From positions 1 through 52,822 of the forward strand of contig CAMYIZ010000050.1 of the NCBI GenBank assembly GCA_947258585.1: a DNA stretch of 52,822 nucleotides, written 5' to 3'. The notes beneath the pieces were generated by a model. That model worked only from the letters and a program-made list of their open reading frames with translations, had not been told where the DNA came from and did not search any database. Position numbers and translations under genes: made by a program. Source of the DNA: an uncultured Haliea sp. Its GTDB lineage: Bacteria > Pseudomonadota > Gammaproteobacteria > Pseudomonadales > Halieaceae. Position 1 is the first letter of the stretch; each line of letters begins with the position of its first letter. Shown here one piece after another: positions 38,992 to 47,533 of this stretch.

Positions 38992-41201
38992 CACAGGGAC
39001 CCGTACTTGATCCGCAGCCGCTGCCGCACCAGCTCGGCAATGGTGTTGACCACAAAAGTAAACATGAACAGTACAAACGCCGCCAGGAACAGTACACGGT
39101 AATGGGTGCTATCCACTTCGGCCTCAGGCACCTCCACCGCGATATTGGCGGACAGGGAGCGCAAGCCCTCGAAGATATTGACGTCCATGATCGGCGTGTT
39201 GCCAGTGGCCATCAGCACAATCATGGTCTCCCCCACGGCCCGCCCCAGGCCGATCATCAGTCCCGAGAATATGCCCGGGCTGGCGGTCGGAATCACCACC
39301 CCGACCAGGGTTTGCCACGGCGTGGCCCCCAGAGCCAGGCTGCCGTAGCTCAGGTGCTTGGGTACCGAGAAAATGGCATCCTCGGCTATGGAGAAAATCG
39401 TGGGAATGACCGCCATGCCCATGGCGATACCCACCACCAGCGAGTTGCGCTGGTCGAAGGATATTCCCAGCTCCGCGGTGATCCAGCGGCGCATGTCGCC
39501 GTCGAAAAACAGCAGCTCGAAGGTATCGTTGGCCGCAAAACTCAGGTAGCCAATCGCAATCACCACGGGCACCAGCACCGCCGCGTGCCAGCCTTCCGGC
39601 ACCAGGGAACGGACAGCGATCGGCAGCCGGGACCAGAGGAAAGCGAACATCAACACCCCAACCGGCAGAGCCAGCATGAGTGTCACCACCGCGGTCAGCT
39701 TGTCCTCTATCAGCGGCGCCAGCCACAGCCCGGCGAGGAAACCCAGGATCACCGTGGGCAGGGCTTCCATCAGCTCGATCATCGGCTTGATCTTGCGGCG
39801 CAGGGGCGCGGCCATGAAATAGGCGGTGTAGATGGCACCGCATATGGCCAGGGGCGCCGCGATCATCATGGTGTAGAACGCGGCCTTCAGCGTACCAAAA
39901 GCCAGAGGGGCAAAGCTGTACTTGGGCTCGAAATCATTGTCGGCAGAGGAGGACTGCCAGACATGAGCCGGCTCGTCATAGCTCTCGTACCAGACCTTGC
40001 TCCAGAGCGCTGACCAGGAAATATCAGGGTGTTCGTTGTGGATGTGCCAACTGCGCAGGCCGCCATTGGCATCCACCACGACCAGTGCGTCAGCCCGCGG
40101 CGAGATCGCCGCCGCGCCCTCGCCCAGGGGCAGGGCCTCCTGGCTCAGCAGACGCCGGTGGGCGGTACTGTGATAGATCTGCAGCTCGCCGTCCCGCCCC
40201 AGGGCCAGGAAGCCCTTGCGGCGCTGCTCCGGCACCAGCCTGGTGATCACCACACCATCGGTGCCGAACTGACGGATACGCTGCAGTTGATTGCCTCCCT
40301 CTCCGTCGCGGACCATGAAAAACTGTACCAGCTCACCGCGGTCAGAAGCCGCCAGCAAGGATATGCCCCCCAGCAGCATCGCGCTGGCGGAAAGGCGACC
40401 GCCGCCATTGAACAAGGCACCCTGGCCGGCCACCTGCAGGTAGCCACTGCTGTCGCGCTGCCGCAGGTTCAGCACGGTATAGCCACCGGATGCGTCCAGC
40501 CGGAACAGCCAGCGCAGGTCTTCGTCGATATGGAACGCGGCAGTCACACCGCCCAGCGCAGGTATCTTCAATTGCTCCTGGGACAGGGACACAGCCCCGG
40601 TAATAAAGTTCTCTTCACGCACAACCCGGTGCGCCTGCAGTTCGCCGGAACGGGTCAGGGCTGCGACCACCAGGCCTTCGTCGGTATCACCCACGGCCAG
40701 CTTTACCACCGGCTCGGCACCGGTATTCAGGGCCAGCCCCGCGTAATGTCGCTCCAGCCTCGGCGTGATAAGCCGCTCACCGCCGGGATAACTCAGGCGG
40801 TACTCATGACTGTGCAGGGAAATACCGCCGGAATCGTGCGCCACCGCGAACAGGCGGCCCTCGGCCCCCTCGGCTGCCACGGCGGTTATTCCGCCCAGTT
40901 CCGGCGCCAGGGTCTCGGTGAGCACCAGTTCACCGCTGTCGAGCACGAAAACACGGGCGCTGCCATCGGCGAAGACGCCGAAACCCAGCTCGGTCTGCTC
41001 TTCCACCGCCAGCATCAGGGGCGCCTCGGCCAACGGGGATTCGACCGCGGCCCGGGGCTCCATCCGCGCATTGCCAAACAACGGCAGCACTTCGTACAGC
41101 AGGTAGAAGAAAATCAAAAGAATAGCGATCAGCACCCCGGCACCGCCGGTGGTTACCGCGACGGTGGCGGCGCGGTCCTTGAAGTGGCGCCACCGGGGCA
41201 T
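38991..41201 (-). CDS. pstC: Phosphate ABC transporter permease PstC, long form
   Basis: 736 residues from ATG 41201; the ribosome site is weak, and a TTG at 41234 would add 11 residues. The first span (about 15-40) is followed by a soluble domain of about 350 residues with repeating beta-strand patterns (GELQAHRV, GYTVLNLRQ, GELQIYHS), which looks beta-propeller-like. The permease core (about 450-736) ends with GLGRAVGETMIVLMATGN, the EAA-type loop that docks PstB. Such enlarged PstC proteins occur with enlarged PstA. It pairs with PstA in the inner membrane. Confidence 0.92.
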   Translation of the reverse strand: MPRWRHFKDRAATVAVTTGGAGVLIAILLIFFYLLYEVLPLFGNARMEPRAAVESPLAEAPLMLAVEEQTELGFGVFADGSARVFVLDSGELVLTETLAPELGGITAVAAEGAEGRLFAVAHDSGGISLHSHEYRLSYPGGERLITPRLERHYAGLALNTGAEPVVKLAVGDTDEGLVVAALTRSGELQAHRVVREENFITGAVSLSQEQLKIPALGGVTAAFHIDEDLRWLFRLDASGGYTVLNLRQRDSSGYLQVAGQGALFNGGGRLSASAMLLGGISLLAASDRGELVQFFMVRDGEGGNQLQRIRQFGTDGVVITRLVPEQRRKGFLALGRDGELQIYHSTAHRRLLSQEALPLGEGAAAISPRADALVVVDANGGLRSWHIHNEHPDISWSALWSKVWYESYDEPAHVWQSSSADNDFEPKYSFAPLAFGTLKAAFYTMMIAAPLAICGAIYTAYFMAAPLRRKIKPMIELMEALPTVILGFLAGLWLAPLIEDKLTAVVTLMLALPVGVLMFAFLWSRLPIAVRSLVPEGWHAAVLVPVVIAIGYLSFAANDTFELLFFDGDMRRWITAELGISFDQRNSLVVGIAMGMAVIPTIFSIAEDAIFSVPKHLSYGSLALGATPWQTLVGVVIPTASPGIFSGLMIGLGRAVGETMIVLMATGNTPIMDVNIFEGLRSLSANIAVEVPEAEVDSTHYRVLFLAAFVLFMFTFVVNTIAELVRQRLRIKYGSL

Positions 41202-41263
41202 AAAGGGCGAAACGTGCTCGCTTAATCTGGCCAAGGTTGCGGTTCTCGACTGAAGGGGAATGT

Positions 41264-41281
41264 CCCGGGCAGCTGCCCGGG
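41264..41281. other. Perfect 18-bp palindrome between pstS and pstC
   Basis: CCCGGGCAGCTGCCCGGG lies 29 bp after the pstS stop and 62 bp before pstC. In the transcript it would form a very stable hairpin. No T-run follows, so it more likely protects the pstS message or causes partial termination, keeping PstS in excess over the permease genes. Confidence 0.6.
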
Positions 41282-41310
41282 GGTGTAAGGCTGCCCGACA
41301 GGCCGGATGG

Positions 41311-42285
41311 TTACAGGTCCAGCTGCTTGCTGTAACGCTCAACAACCGCCGCCGGCAGCGGGATGTAGCCGTCTTTCAGCACGACCTCCTGGCCCTGGCG
41401 CGAGAACACCAGCTTGATGAATTCGCGCTCCAGCGGTGACAGCGGCTTGTTCGGATTCTTGTTGATGTAGACGTACAGGAATCTCGCCAGGGGGTAGCTG
41501 CCATCGATGGAGTTTTCACCGTTGGCTTCCACCGGCGCTTCTCCCTCGCGCTTGCTGATCGGCACCGTGCGCACACTGGAGGTGCGGTAGCCAATGCCCG
41601 AATAGCCGATGCCATTGATCGAAGTGGATACCGACTGTACTACCGAGGCCGACCCCGGCTGCTCGTTGACGCTGTTCTTGAAGTCGCCCTTGCACAGGCC
41701 GACACTCTTGAAGTAACCGTAGGTGCCGGACACCGAGTTGCGACCGAACAGCTGCATATCACGATTTTCCCAGGCCCCATCCAGACCCAGCTGGCCCCAC
41801 TTGTTGATGTCGGCTGCGCCACCGCATTTGCGGGTAGAGGAGAAAACCGCATCCACCTGTTCGATGGTCATGCCGGTAATCGGGTTGTCCTTGTGCACAT
41901 ACACCGCGAGGGCATCAATGGCGACCGGCACAGCGGTCGGCTTGTAACCGTGGCGGGCCTCGAAAGCCTCGATTTCCTGGTCGCGCATATCGCGACTCAT
42001 GGGACCGAAGTTGGCCGTGCCCTCTGTCAGGGCAGTCGGCGCTGTGGAAGAACCCGCGGCCTGGATCTGGATATTGACGTTCGGATAAGCCCGCTTGAAT
42101 TCTTCGGCCCAGAGGGTCATCAGATTGGCGAGGGTATCGGAACCGATGCTGGACAGATTGCCGGATACGCCGCTGGCGACCTGATAGTCCTGAAGGCTGG
42201 GGTCAAGATCGGCAAAGGCCGCAGCAGGTGCAAGGCTGATACCGGCGGCAGCGACGGCGGCGTGGAACAGGTGTTTGATCGACAT
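41311..42285 (-). CDS. pstS: Periplasmic phosphate-binding protein PstS
   Basis: 324 residues from ATG 42285 with GGGAG upstream. Signal peptide 1-25 (cut near AFA). Phosphate-binding features of the PstS/SphX type are present: GSDTL near the N-terminus, the [14 protein letters not shown] block, and [12 protein letters not shown]. The KCGG and GLCKGD Cys pair probably forms a disulfide. Its own Pho box lies 53 bp upstream. First gene of pstSCAB-phoU. Confidence 0.96.
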   Translation of the reverse strand: MSIKHLFHAAVAAAGISLAPAAAFADLDPSLQDYQVASGVSGNLSSIGSDTLANLMTLWAEEFKRAYPNVNIQIQAAGSSTAPTALTEGTANFGPMSRDMRDQEIEAFEARHGYKPTAVPVAIDALAVYVHKDNPITGMTIEQVDAVFSSTRKCGGAADINKWGQLGLDGAWENRDMQLFGRNSVSGTYGYFKSVGLCKGDFKNSVNEQPGSASVVQSVSTSINGIGYSGIGYRTSSVRTVPISKREGEAPVEANGENSIDGSYPLARFLYVYINKNPNKPLSPLEREFIKLVFSRQGQEVVLKDGYIPLPAAVVERYSKQLDL

Positions 42286-42321
42286 GTGTGACTCCCGTCT
42301 ATGAAGAAGGTTACCTGGCCT

Positions 42322-42355
42322 ACAGTAAACAGAGTTTATGACAAAAATATGACAA
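42322..42355 (-). promoter_or_regulatory. Pho box and promoter of the pst operon
   Basis: On the minus strand TTGTCAT (42355-42349), 4 bp, TTGTCAT (42344-42338), then exactly 10 bp to TACTGT (42327-42322). The geometry is identical to the porin and phoB sites. Confidence 0.88.
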
Positions 42356-42399
42356 CTGCGTGTATGAGGGCAGTAAATCTTCACACTGCAGGTGTTGTA

Positions 42400-43674
42400 T
42401 TACCCGGGAAACACCAGGGTGAAGGTGCTGCCCGCCCCCGGTGTGCTCTCGATACGCAGCTCGGCCCGGTGGGCCGCGGCCACGTGCTTGACGATAGCCA
42501 ACCCGAGCCCCGTGCCTCCGGTTGCCGAGGAACGGCTGTCATCCACCCGGTAAAAGCGCTCCGTCAGGCGCGGCAGATGAACCATGTCGATGCCAATCCC
42601 CTGGTCCTGCACCGACAGCAACAGGCGCCCGCCCTCCCGCCGCCAGCCCACTGTCACAATACTGTCATCTTTGCTGTACTTGAAGGCATTCAGCACCAGG
42701 TTCGACACCGCGCTGTGCAGTTCCCGGTAGTCCCCCGCCACCGTGTCGATTGCGGCCAGCTCCAGTAGCAGTTTACGCCCTGGATGAGAGGTGTGTAATT
42801 CGTCCTCCAACTCCTCCAGGAGCGCACAGATGTTGACCTGCTCGCGCCGGGGCTGGGTGCGCACGCTCTCGATCCGTGACAGCCAGAGCAGGTCCTTGAG
42901 CAGGGACTCCATGCGGGCTGCCTGCTGCTCCATCTGTTCCAGAGGGCGACGATAGCGGCTTTCCAGCTGGCCGGCATTGGCGAGTATGGTCTCCAGATAG
43001 CCCTTGATGACGGTCAACGGTGTGCGCAGTTCGTGTGAGACGTTGCCGACGAAGTCGCGACGCATCTGCTCCAGCTGGGCCTCCTTGGTAACATCGCGCA
43101 CGAACACCAGCCTGTCGCCGCCGCCGAAGGAGGTGACAGAGAACTGCAGGTATTGCACGTGTTCAGCCTTGATCGTGACCTGCAGCGGGCTGTCGAACGC
43201 GGCGGCAAGAAAGTAGCGATGAAACTCCGGCAGGCGCACCAGATTGAGCAGTGCCTGACCACGGTCGGCGGGATAGCGCAGCCCCAGCAGCCGCTCCGCC
43301 GCCGTGTTGCTCCACTCAATGCCGCCCTTGGCGTTGACCATGATCGCGCCGTCATGCATGGAGGACAGGGAACCCTGCAGGTAGTCCAGACGCGACTGCA
43401 GCTGGGCCTGGCGTTCCTGCGCCGAACGTTGCACCTTGTACAGGCGATCGTAGATGACACCCCAGATTCCGCGCGCCTCCGGGGGTTCGATCGACGGGTC
43501 TGCGAGCCAGCGTTGCAGACGCTGTAGCTGGTAGAGCCAGCGCCCCAGCAGGGCCAGCAGCGCCAGCGCCAGCACCAGCCAGGGGAATCCCAGCACCCAG
43601 CCGACCCCCAGGGCGCCAATGGACAGCAGAACCAGCCGACGCAGCTCGACCAGCCAGGCGCCGGCAGCATTCAC
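42400..43674 (-). CDS. phoR: Phosphate regulon sensor histidine kinase PhoR
   Basis: 424 residues from GTG 43674, overlapping the phoB stop (GTGA). Two closely spaced N-terminal membrane spans (about 10-45) are followed by a PAS domain (about 95-200), the HisKA phosphoacceptor motif VSHELRTPLTVIKGYLE, and an HATPase domain with NLVLNAFKYS, DQGIGID and GGTGLGLAIVKHV. No large periplasmic sensor domain exists, as in other PhoR, which senses Pst/PhoU status. It phosphorylates PhoB. Confidence 0.96.
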   Translation of the reverse strand: MNAAGAWLVELRRLVLLSIGALGVGWVLGFPWLVLALALLALLGRWLYQLQRLQRWLADPSIEPPEARGIWGVIYDRLYKVQRSAQERQAQLQSRLDYLQGSLSSMHDGAIMVNAKGGIEWSNTAAERLLGLRYPADRGQALLNLVRLPEFHRYFLAAAFDSPLQVTIKAEHVQYLQFSVTSFGGGDRLVFVRDVTKEAQLEQMRRDFVGNVSHELRTPLTVIKGYLETILANAGQLESRYRRPLEQMEQQAARMESLLKDLLWLSRIESVRTQPRREQVNICALLEELEDELHTSHPGRKLLLELAAIDTVAGDYRELHSAVSNLVLNAFKYSKDDSIVTVGWRREGGRLLLSVQDQGIGIDMVHLPRLTERFYRVDDSRSSATGGTGLGLAIVKHVAAAHRAELRIESTPGAGSTFTLVFPG

Positions 43675-44381
43675 CGCGCGGGGACCCCGCGGGCAGAGAA
43701 GCGGTAACCGGTGCCGCGGACGGTCTGGATCAGATCGCTGTAGTCAGACACCGCGGTCTGCAGGGCCTTGCGCAGGCGGCGTATGTGCACATCCACGGTG
43801 CGCTCTTCGACATAAACATTGGCACCCCAGACCTGGTCCAGCAGCTGGCTGCGGGTGTAGGCGCGCTCGGGATGGGACATGAAGAAATGCAGGAGATTGA
43901 ATTCTGTGGGCCCCATATCCACTGGGTCCTCGCCGAGGAACACCCGCCGGCTCTCGCCGTCCAGGACCAGTTCCCCGACCTGGATCCGGTCCAGCTCATC
44001 GCCGCCGCTGGCGCGACGCAACAGGGCCTTGATCCGGGCAATCAGCTCCCGCGGAGCGAACGGCTTGGTGATGTAGTCGTCGGCGCCGACATCCAGGCCC
44101 TGAATGACGTTGTCTTCCGCCGTCTTGGCGGTGAGCATGATCACGGGCAGATCGCGAGTGGTATCGGTGCGCTTGAGCCTGCGCAACAGCTCAAGGCCGC
44201 TACCGCCGGGCAGCATCCAGTCCAGCAACACGATATCGGGGCGTTCATCGACTATCAGGGTGAAGGCATCCTGAATGTTTTCAGCCTCAATGCAGCGAAA
44301 CTCGGCGATTTCCAGCGCCATCCGTAACATATCCCGTATGGCAAACTCGTCGTCGACGATCAGCACCTTGCGTTCATTCAT
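43671..44381 (-). CDS. phoB: Phosphate regulon response regulator PhoB
   Basis: 236 residues. Receiver domain with the acidic pocket Asp10/Asp11, phosphorylated Asp54 (LLDWMLPGG), Thr84 and Lys106 (TKPFAPREL). The winged-helix domain of the OmpR type (about 135-230) has TVDVHIRRLRKAL as recognition helix and ends RGTGYRFS. It binds Pho boxes; one precedes its own gene, so it activates itself. First gene of phoBR. Confidence 0.97.
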   Translation of the reverse strand: MNERKVLIVDDEFAIRDMLRMALEIAEFRCIEAENIQDAFTLIVDERPDIVLLDWMLPGGSGLELLRRLKRTDTTRDLPVIMLTAKTAEDNVIQGLDVGADDYITKPFAPRELIARIKALLRRASGGDELDRIQVGELVLDGESRRVFLGEDPVDMGPTEFNLLHFFMSHPERAYTRSQLLDQVWGANVYVEERTVDVHIRRLRKALQTAVSDYSDLIQTVRGTGYRFSARGVPAR

Positions 44382-44418
44382 CGGTCACAATTCCCTCATT
44401 GGCGATACAGTGCAAGGT

Positions 44419-44452
44419 ATTAGATGAGGAAATTGTGACAATAAAATGACAA
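44419..44452 (-). promoter_or_regulatory. Pho box and promoter of phoBR
   Basis: On the minus strand TTGTCAT (44452-44446), 4 bp, TTGTCAC (44441-44435), then exactly 10 bp to TCTAAT (44424-44419), 38 bp before phoB. One base differs from the consensus in the second unit, which suits a weaker, autoregulated site. Confidence 0.85.
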
Positions 44453-44618
44453 ACGGTCTTTTTCACCCTGTTTTTGCTCCCCCGACGGGCAGTCCCGGAC
44501 GGGTAGTCCCCGGCGGGCACGCAACGGACACTTCGCCTGTGGGGTCTGGTGGCCCGGGCGGGAAGTCCGGGGCCGGCCGCCGCGAGGAGCCGCCCGGACT
44601 CGCGCCCGGGGACGATAC
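44453..44618. other. GC-rich interval between korB-like gene and phoB promoter, with two 14-bp direct repeats
   Basis: No gene. Two adjacent 14-bp units (gacgggcagtcccg at 44484 and a near copy at 44498) are followed by several GGGC/GCCC inverted stretches that could fold in the transcript leaving the oxidoreductase operon. No clean stem plus T-run terminator was found, so where that operon ends is open. Confidence 0.4.
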
Positions 44619-45671
44619 TCAGCGAAGGCTGGCGTTGATATTCACCAACACCTTGTTGCCCGGACAGAGATCCTCTTCGGTCAGGCTGTTCAGCGGCCGC
44701 CGCGAAGTCTCGAGGACATCGTGGAGATCCCGGGAGTCCTTGTCGATGTAGATAAGCCCGGTCAGGATCTGTCCCGCGACGCGGCTTTGCTCCAGGGCAA
44801 TCATGGCCGACACGCGGTCAAAGGGATCCAGGTCTTCCGCCAGTTTTTCCAGATGCAGGACCGAGCCGTCATGCAGGGTGACCTCCTGGGTATGCCCGGC
44901 GGCGTAGCTGGCCGTGATCTCGTCGCGCATCGGCACGAAATCCACCGTACCGGTGGCCTCCGAGTGCTCGCGGACAAAGTCGTAACTCTTGGTAGAGCCC
45001 GCATTGTTGTTGAACGTCACACAGGGCGAGACCACGTCAATCAGGGCGAAGCCGCGGTGGGCGATGGCCGCCTTGATCAGCGGCACCAGCTGCCCCTTGT
45101 CGCCGGAGAAGCTGCGGGCCACGAAGGTGGCGCCCAACTGCAGGGCAAGACCCGGCAGGTCAATGGCGGAAAACGGGTTCGGGTCGCCCTTCTTGCTGGC
45201 GGAGCCCTCATCGGCGGTGGCGGAATCCTGGCCCTTGGTCAACCCATAGCAGCCGTTGTTCATGACGATGTAGACCATGTTCAGATTGCGCCGAACCGCA
45301 TGGGTGAACTGGCCCATGCCAATGGACGCCGTATCGCCATCGCCGGAGACCCCGAGGTACAGAAGTTCCCGGTTGGCCATGTTGGCCCCGGTGACCACCG
45401 AGGGCATACGGCCATGCACTGAGTTGAAGCCGTGGGACTTGCCCAGGAAATAGGTGGGCGCCTTGGAGGAGCAGCCTATGCCGGACAGCTTGGCGATCCG
45501 GTGCGGCTCCAGGGCCAGCTCGTGGCAGGCGCGAACAATGGCGCCGGAAATGGAGTCGTGACCACAGCCTGCGCAGAGGGTGGAAATGGCCCCCTCGTAG
45601 TCGGCCTTGGTGTAACCCAGGGTGTTAACCGGCAGATCGGGATGCCTGAACTTCGGCAGCTGGTAGCTCAT
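44619..45671 (-). CDS. 2-oxoacid:acceptor oxidoreductase, beta subunit (KorB-like)
   Basis: 350 residues. Thiamine-diphosphate-binding beta subunit: GVSGDGDTASIGMGQF and the VMNNGCYGLTKGQDSAT stretch form the thiamine/Mg motif. The 4Fe-4S ligands are Cys in CAGCGHD, in GIGCSSK and in VVSPCVTF. Members of this family oxidise 2-oxoacids, mostly 2-oxoglutarate or pyruvate, and pass electrons to ferredoxin. It overlaps the alpha gene by 4 bp. Sequence reading alone cannot fix the substrate; 2-oxoglutarate is the best guess. Confidence 0.9.
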   Translation of the reverse strand: MSYQLPKFRHPDLPVNTLGYTKADYEGAISTLCAGCGHDSISGAIVRACHELALEPHRIAKLSGIGCSSKAPTYFLGKSHGFNSVHGRMPSVVTGANMANRELLYLGVSGDGDTASIGMGQFTHAVRRNLNMVYIVMNNGCYGLTKGQDSATADEGSASKKGDPNPFSAIDLPGLALQLGATFVARSFSGDKGQLVPLIKAAIAHRGFALIDVVSPCVTFNNNAGSTKSYDFVREHSEATGTVDFVPMRDEITASYAAGHTQEVTLHDGSVLHLEKLAEDLDPFDRVSAMIALEQSRVAGQILTGLIYIDKDSRDLHDVLETSRRPLNSLTEEDLCPGNKVLVNINASLR

Positions 45672-47530
45672 GAGTTCATCTCCGCGCCGGCGACCACTCG
45701 CTCGCGACGCAAGGGGGTAACGTTATAACCCGGCATCTGCAGCAGGATCTGCTTGCGGATGTTGCGGGCACTGATGGGGTTGCCGTCGAAGCAGAGCACG
45801 GATTTCAGCTTGTCCGGACCCAGCTCAAACTCCGCCATCAGCAGGGTGCGCAGCTGCGCATCGCGGTTCTGCTCGATGACAAAGACGCGCTCGTGGCGGG
45901 CAATAAACTCCTCCACCTCATCGTTGAAGGGGAACGCACGTACCCGCATGGCGGCCAGCGGGATACCCTCTTCGGCCAGGTAGTCGCGAGCCTCCATGGC
46001 GGACTCCTCACTGGTGCCGAAGAACAGAATGGCGGTGTCGGTTTCCCTGTCGGAGGGTGTCTCGATCGGCGCCGGCACCCACTGTTTGATGGTTTCCCAC
46101 TTCGCCATCAGACGGTGCATGTTCTTCTCGTACTCTTCACCCTTCTCGGTATAGACCGCGTACTCGTCACGGGATGTACCGCGGGTAAAGAACGCGCCTT
46201 TCTCCGGGTGAGTACCGGGGATGGTGCGGTAGCAGATGGCATCGCCATCCACATCCAGGTAGCGCCCGAAGCGCTCCATCTCGTCCAGCTGCGCGGCGGT
46301 CAGCACTTTGCCGCGGTCATAGCGGCGGTCATCTTCCCAGACCAGAGGCGGCGACATATTGTCGTTCATGCCGAGGTCCAGATCGGTCATCAGAATGATC
46401 GGAGTCTGCAGCCGTTCCGCCAGGTCGAAGGACAGGGCGCCAAAATCAAAACACTCCTTCGGCGTGGCGGGAAACAACAGCACCTGCTTGGTATCGCCAT
46501 GGGAGGCGTAGGCTGCGGAGAGGATGTCCGACTGCTGGGTCCGGGTCGGCATGCCGGTAGAGGGGCCCGCCCGCTGCACGTCGAACAACACTGTCGGGAT
46601 CTCGGCAAAATAGGCCAGCCCCAGGAACTCGCTCATCAGCGACAGGCCGGGACCGCTGGTCGCGGTGAAGGCGCGGGCACCATTCCAGCTCGCCCCTACC
46701 ACCATGCCGATGGCCGCCAGTTCGTCCTCTGCCTGCACTATGGCGTAATTCCTGCGACCGGTGCCCGGATCGATGCGCAGGCGTTTGGCGTATTTCTCAA
46801 ACGCATCCACTACCGAGGTGGACGGGGTAATCGGGTACCAGGCCGCCACCGTGGCGCCACCGTAGATGGCGCCCAGACCCAGAGCCGTGTTGCCATCCAG
46901 CAGAATATTGTCGCCGACCCTGTCCGACTTGCGCAGGCGGATACCGATGGGACAGTCGAAGTTTTCCGTTGCGTACTGGTAGCCCAGCTCCAGAGCCTGG
47001 ATGTTGGGCAGGATCAGCTTGTCCTTGCCCTTGAACTGGTCCTCCACCAGACCGGTCAGCACCGCGAAGTCCATGTCCAGCAGGGCCGCCAGCGCACCGA
47101 CGTAGATCACATTGCGGAACAGCTGGCGCTGGCGCGGATCCTGGTACTGCTCGTTACAGATGCGGGTCAGGGGAATGCCCATGATATTGACGTCACTGCG
47201 GATCAGGCGCAGGTCCAGCGGCTTGGTGTTGTCATAAATGAAATACCCGCCTGGCTCCAGCTCCTGGATATCCTGGGGCATGCTCTGCGGATTCACCGAC
47301 AGCATGATGTCCACGCCGCCGCGCCGCCCGAGATAACCGCGCTCACTGACCCGCACCTCGTACCAGGTGGGTAGCCCCTGGATATTGGAGGGGAAGATGT
47401 TCTTGGGGCAGACCGGCAGGCCCATGCGGAATACGGCCTTGGCGAACAGGTTGTTGGCACTGGCACTGCCAGTCCCGTTGACGTTGGCAAACTTGATGAC
47501 GAACTCGTTGACGGCTTGCAGCGCTTGCAT
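45668..47530 (-). CDS. 2-oxoacid:acceptor oxidoreductase, fused gamma-alpha subunit (KorA-like)
   Basis: 620 residues. Residues about 1-195 are the gamma domain (FANVNGTGSASANNLFAKA... GRRGGVDIML). The alpha domain follows, with AWYPITPSTSV, QAEDELAAIGMVVGASWNGARAFTATSGPGLSLM and RAGPSTGMPTRTQQSD, typical of KorA/PorA. Domain order gamma then alpha is the common fused form. It pairs with the beta subunit encoded next. No separate delta (ferredoxin) subunit exists; the third gene of the operon probably fills that role. Confidence 0.92.
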   Translation of the reverse strand: MQALQAVNEFVIKFANVNGTGSASANNLFAKAVFRMGLPVCPKNIFPSNIQGLPTWYEVRVSERGYLGRRGGVDIMLSVNPQSMPQDIQELEPGGYFIYDNTKPLDLRLIRSDVNIMGIPLTRICNEQYQDPRQRQLFRNVIYVGALAALLDMDFAVLTGLVEDQFKGKDKLILPNIQALELGYQYATENFDCPIGIRLRKSDRVGDNILLDGNTALGLGAIYGGATVAAWYPITPSTSVVDAFEKYAKRLRIDPGTGRRNYAIVQAEDELAAIGMVVGASWNGARAFTATSGPGLSLMSEFLGLAYFAEIPTVLFDVQRAGPSTGMPTRTQQSDILSAAYASHGDTKQVLLFPATPKECFDFGALSFDLAERLQTPIILMTDLDLGMNDNMSPPLVWEDDRRYDRGKVLTAAQLDEMERFGRYLDVDGDAICYRTIPGTHPEKGAFFTRGTSRDEYAVYTEKGEEYEKNMHRLMAKWETIKQWVPAPIETPSDRETDTAILFFGTSEESAMEARDYLAEEGIPLAAMRVRAFPFNDEVEEFIARHERVFVIEQNRDAQLRTLLMAEFELGPDKLKSVLCFDGNPISARNIRKQILLQMPGYNVTPLRRERVVAGAEMNS

Positions 47531-47533
47531 GGT

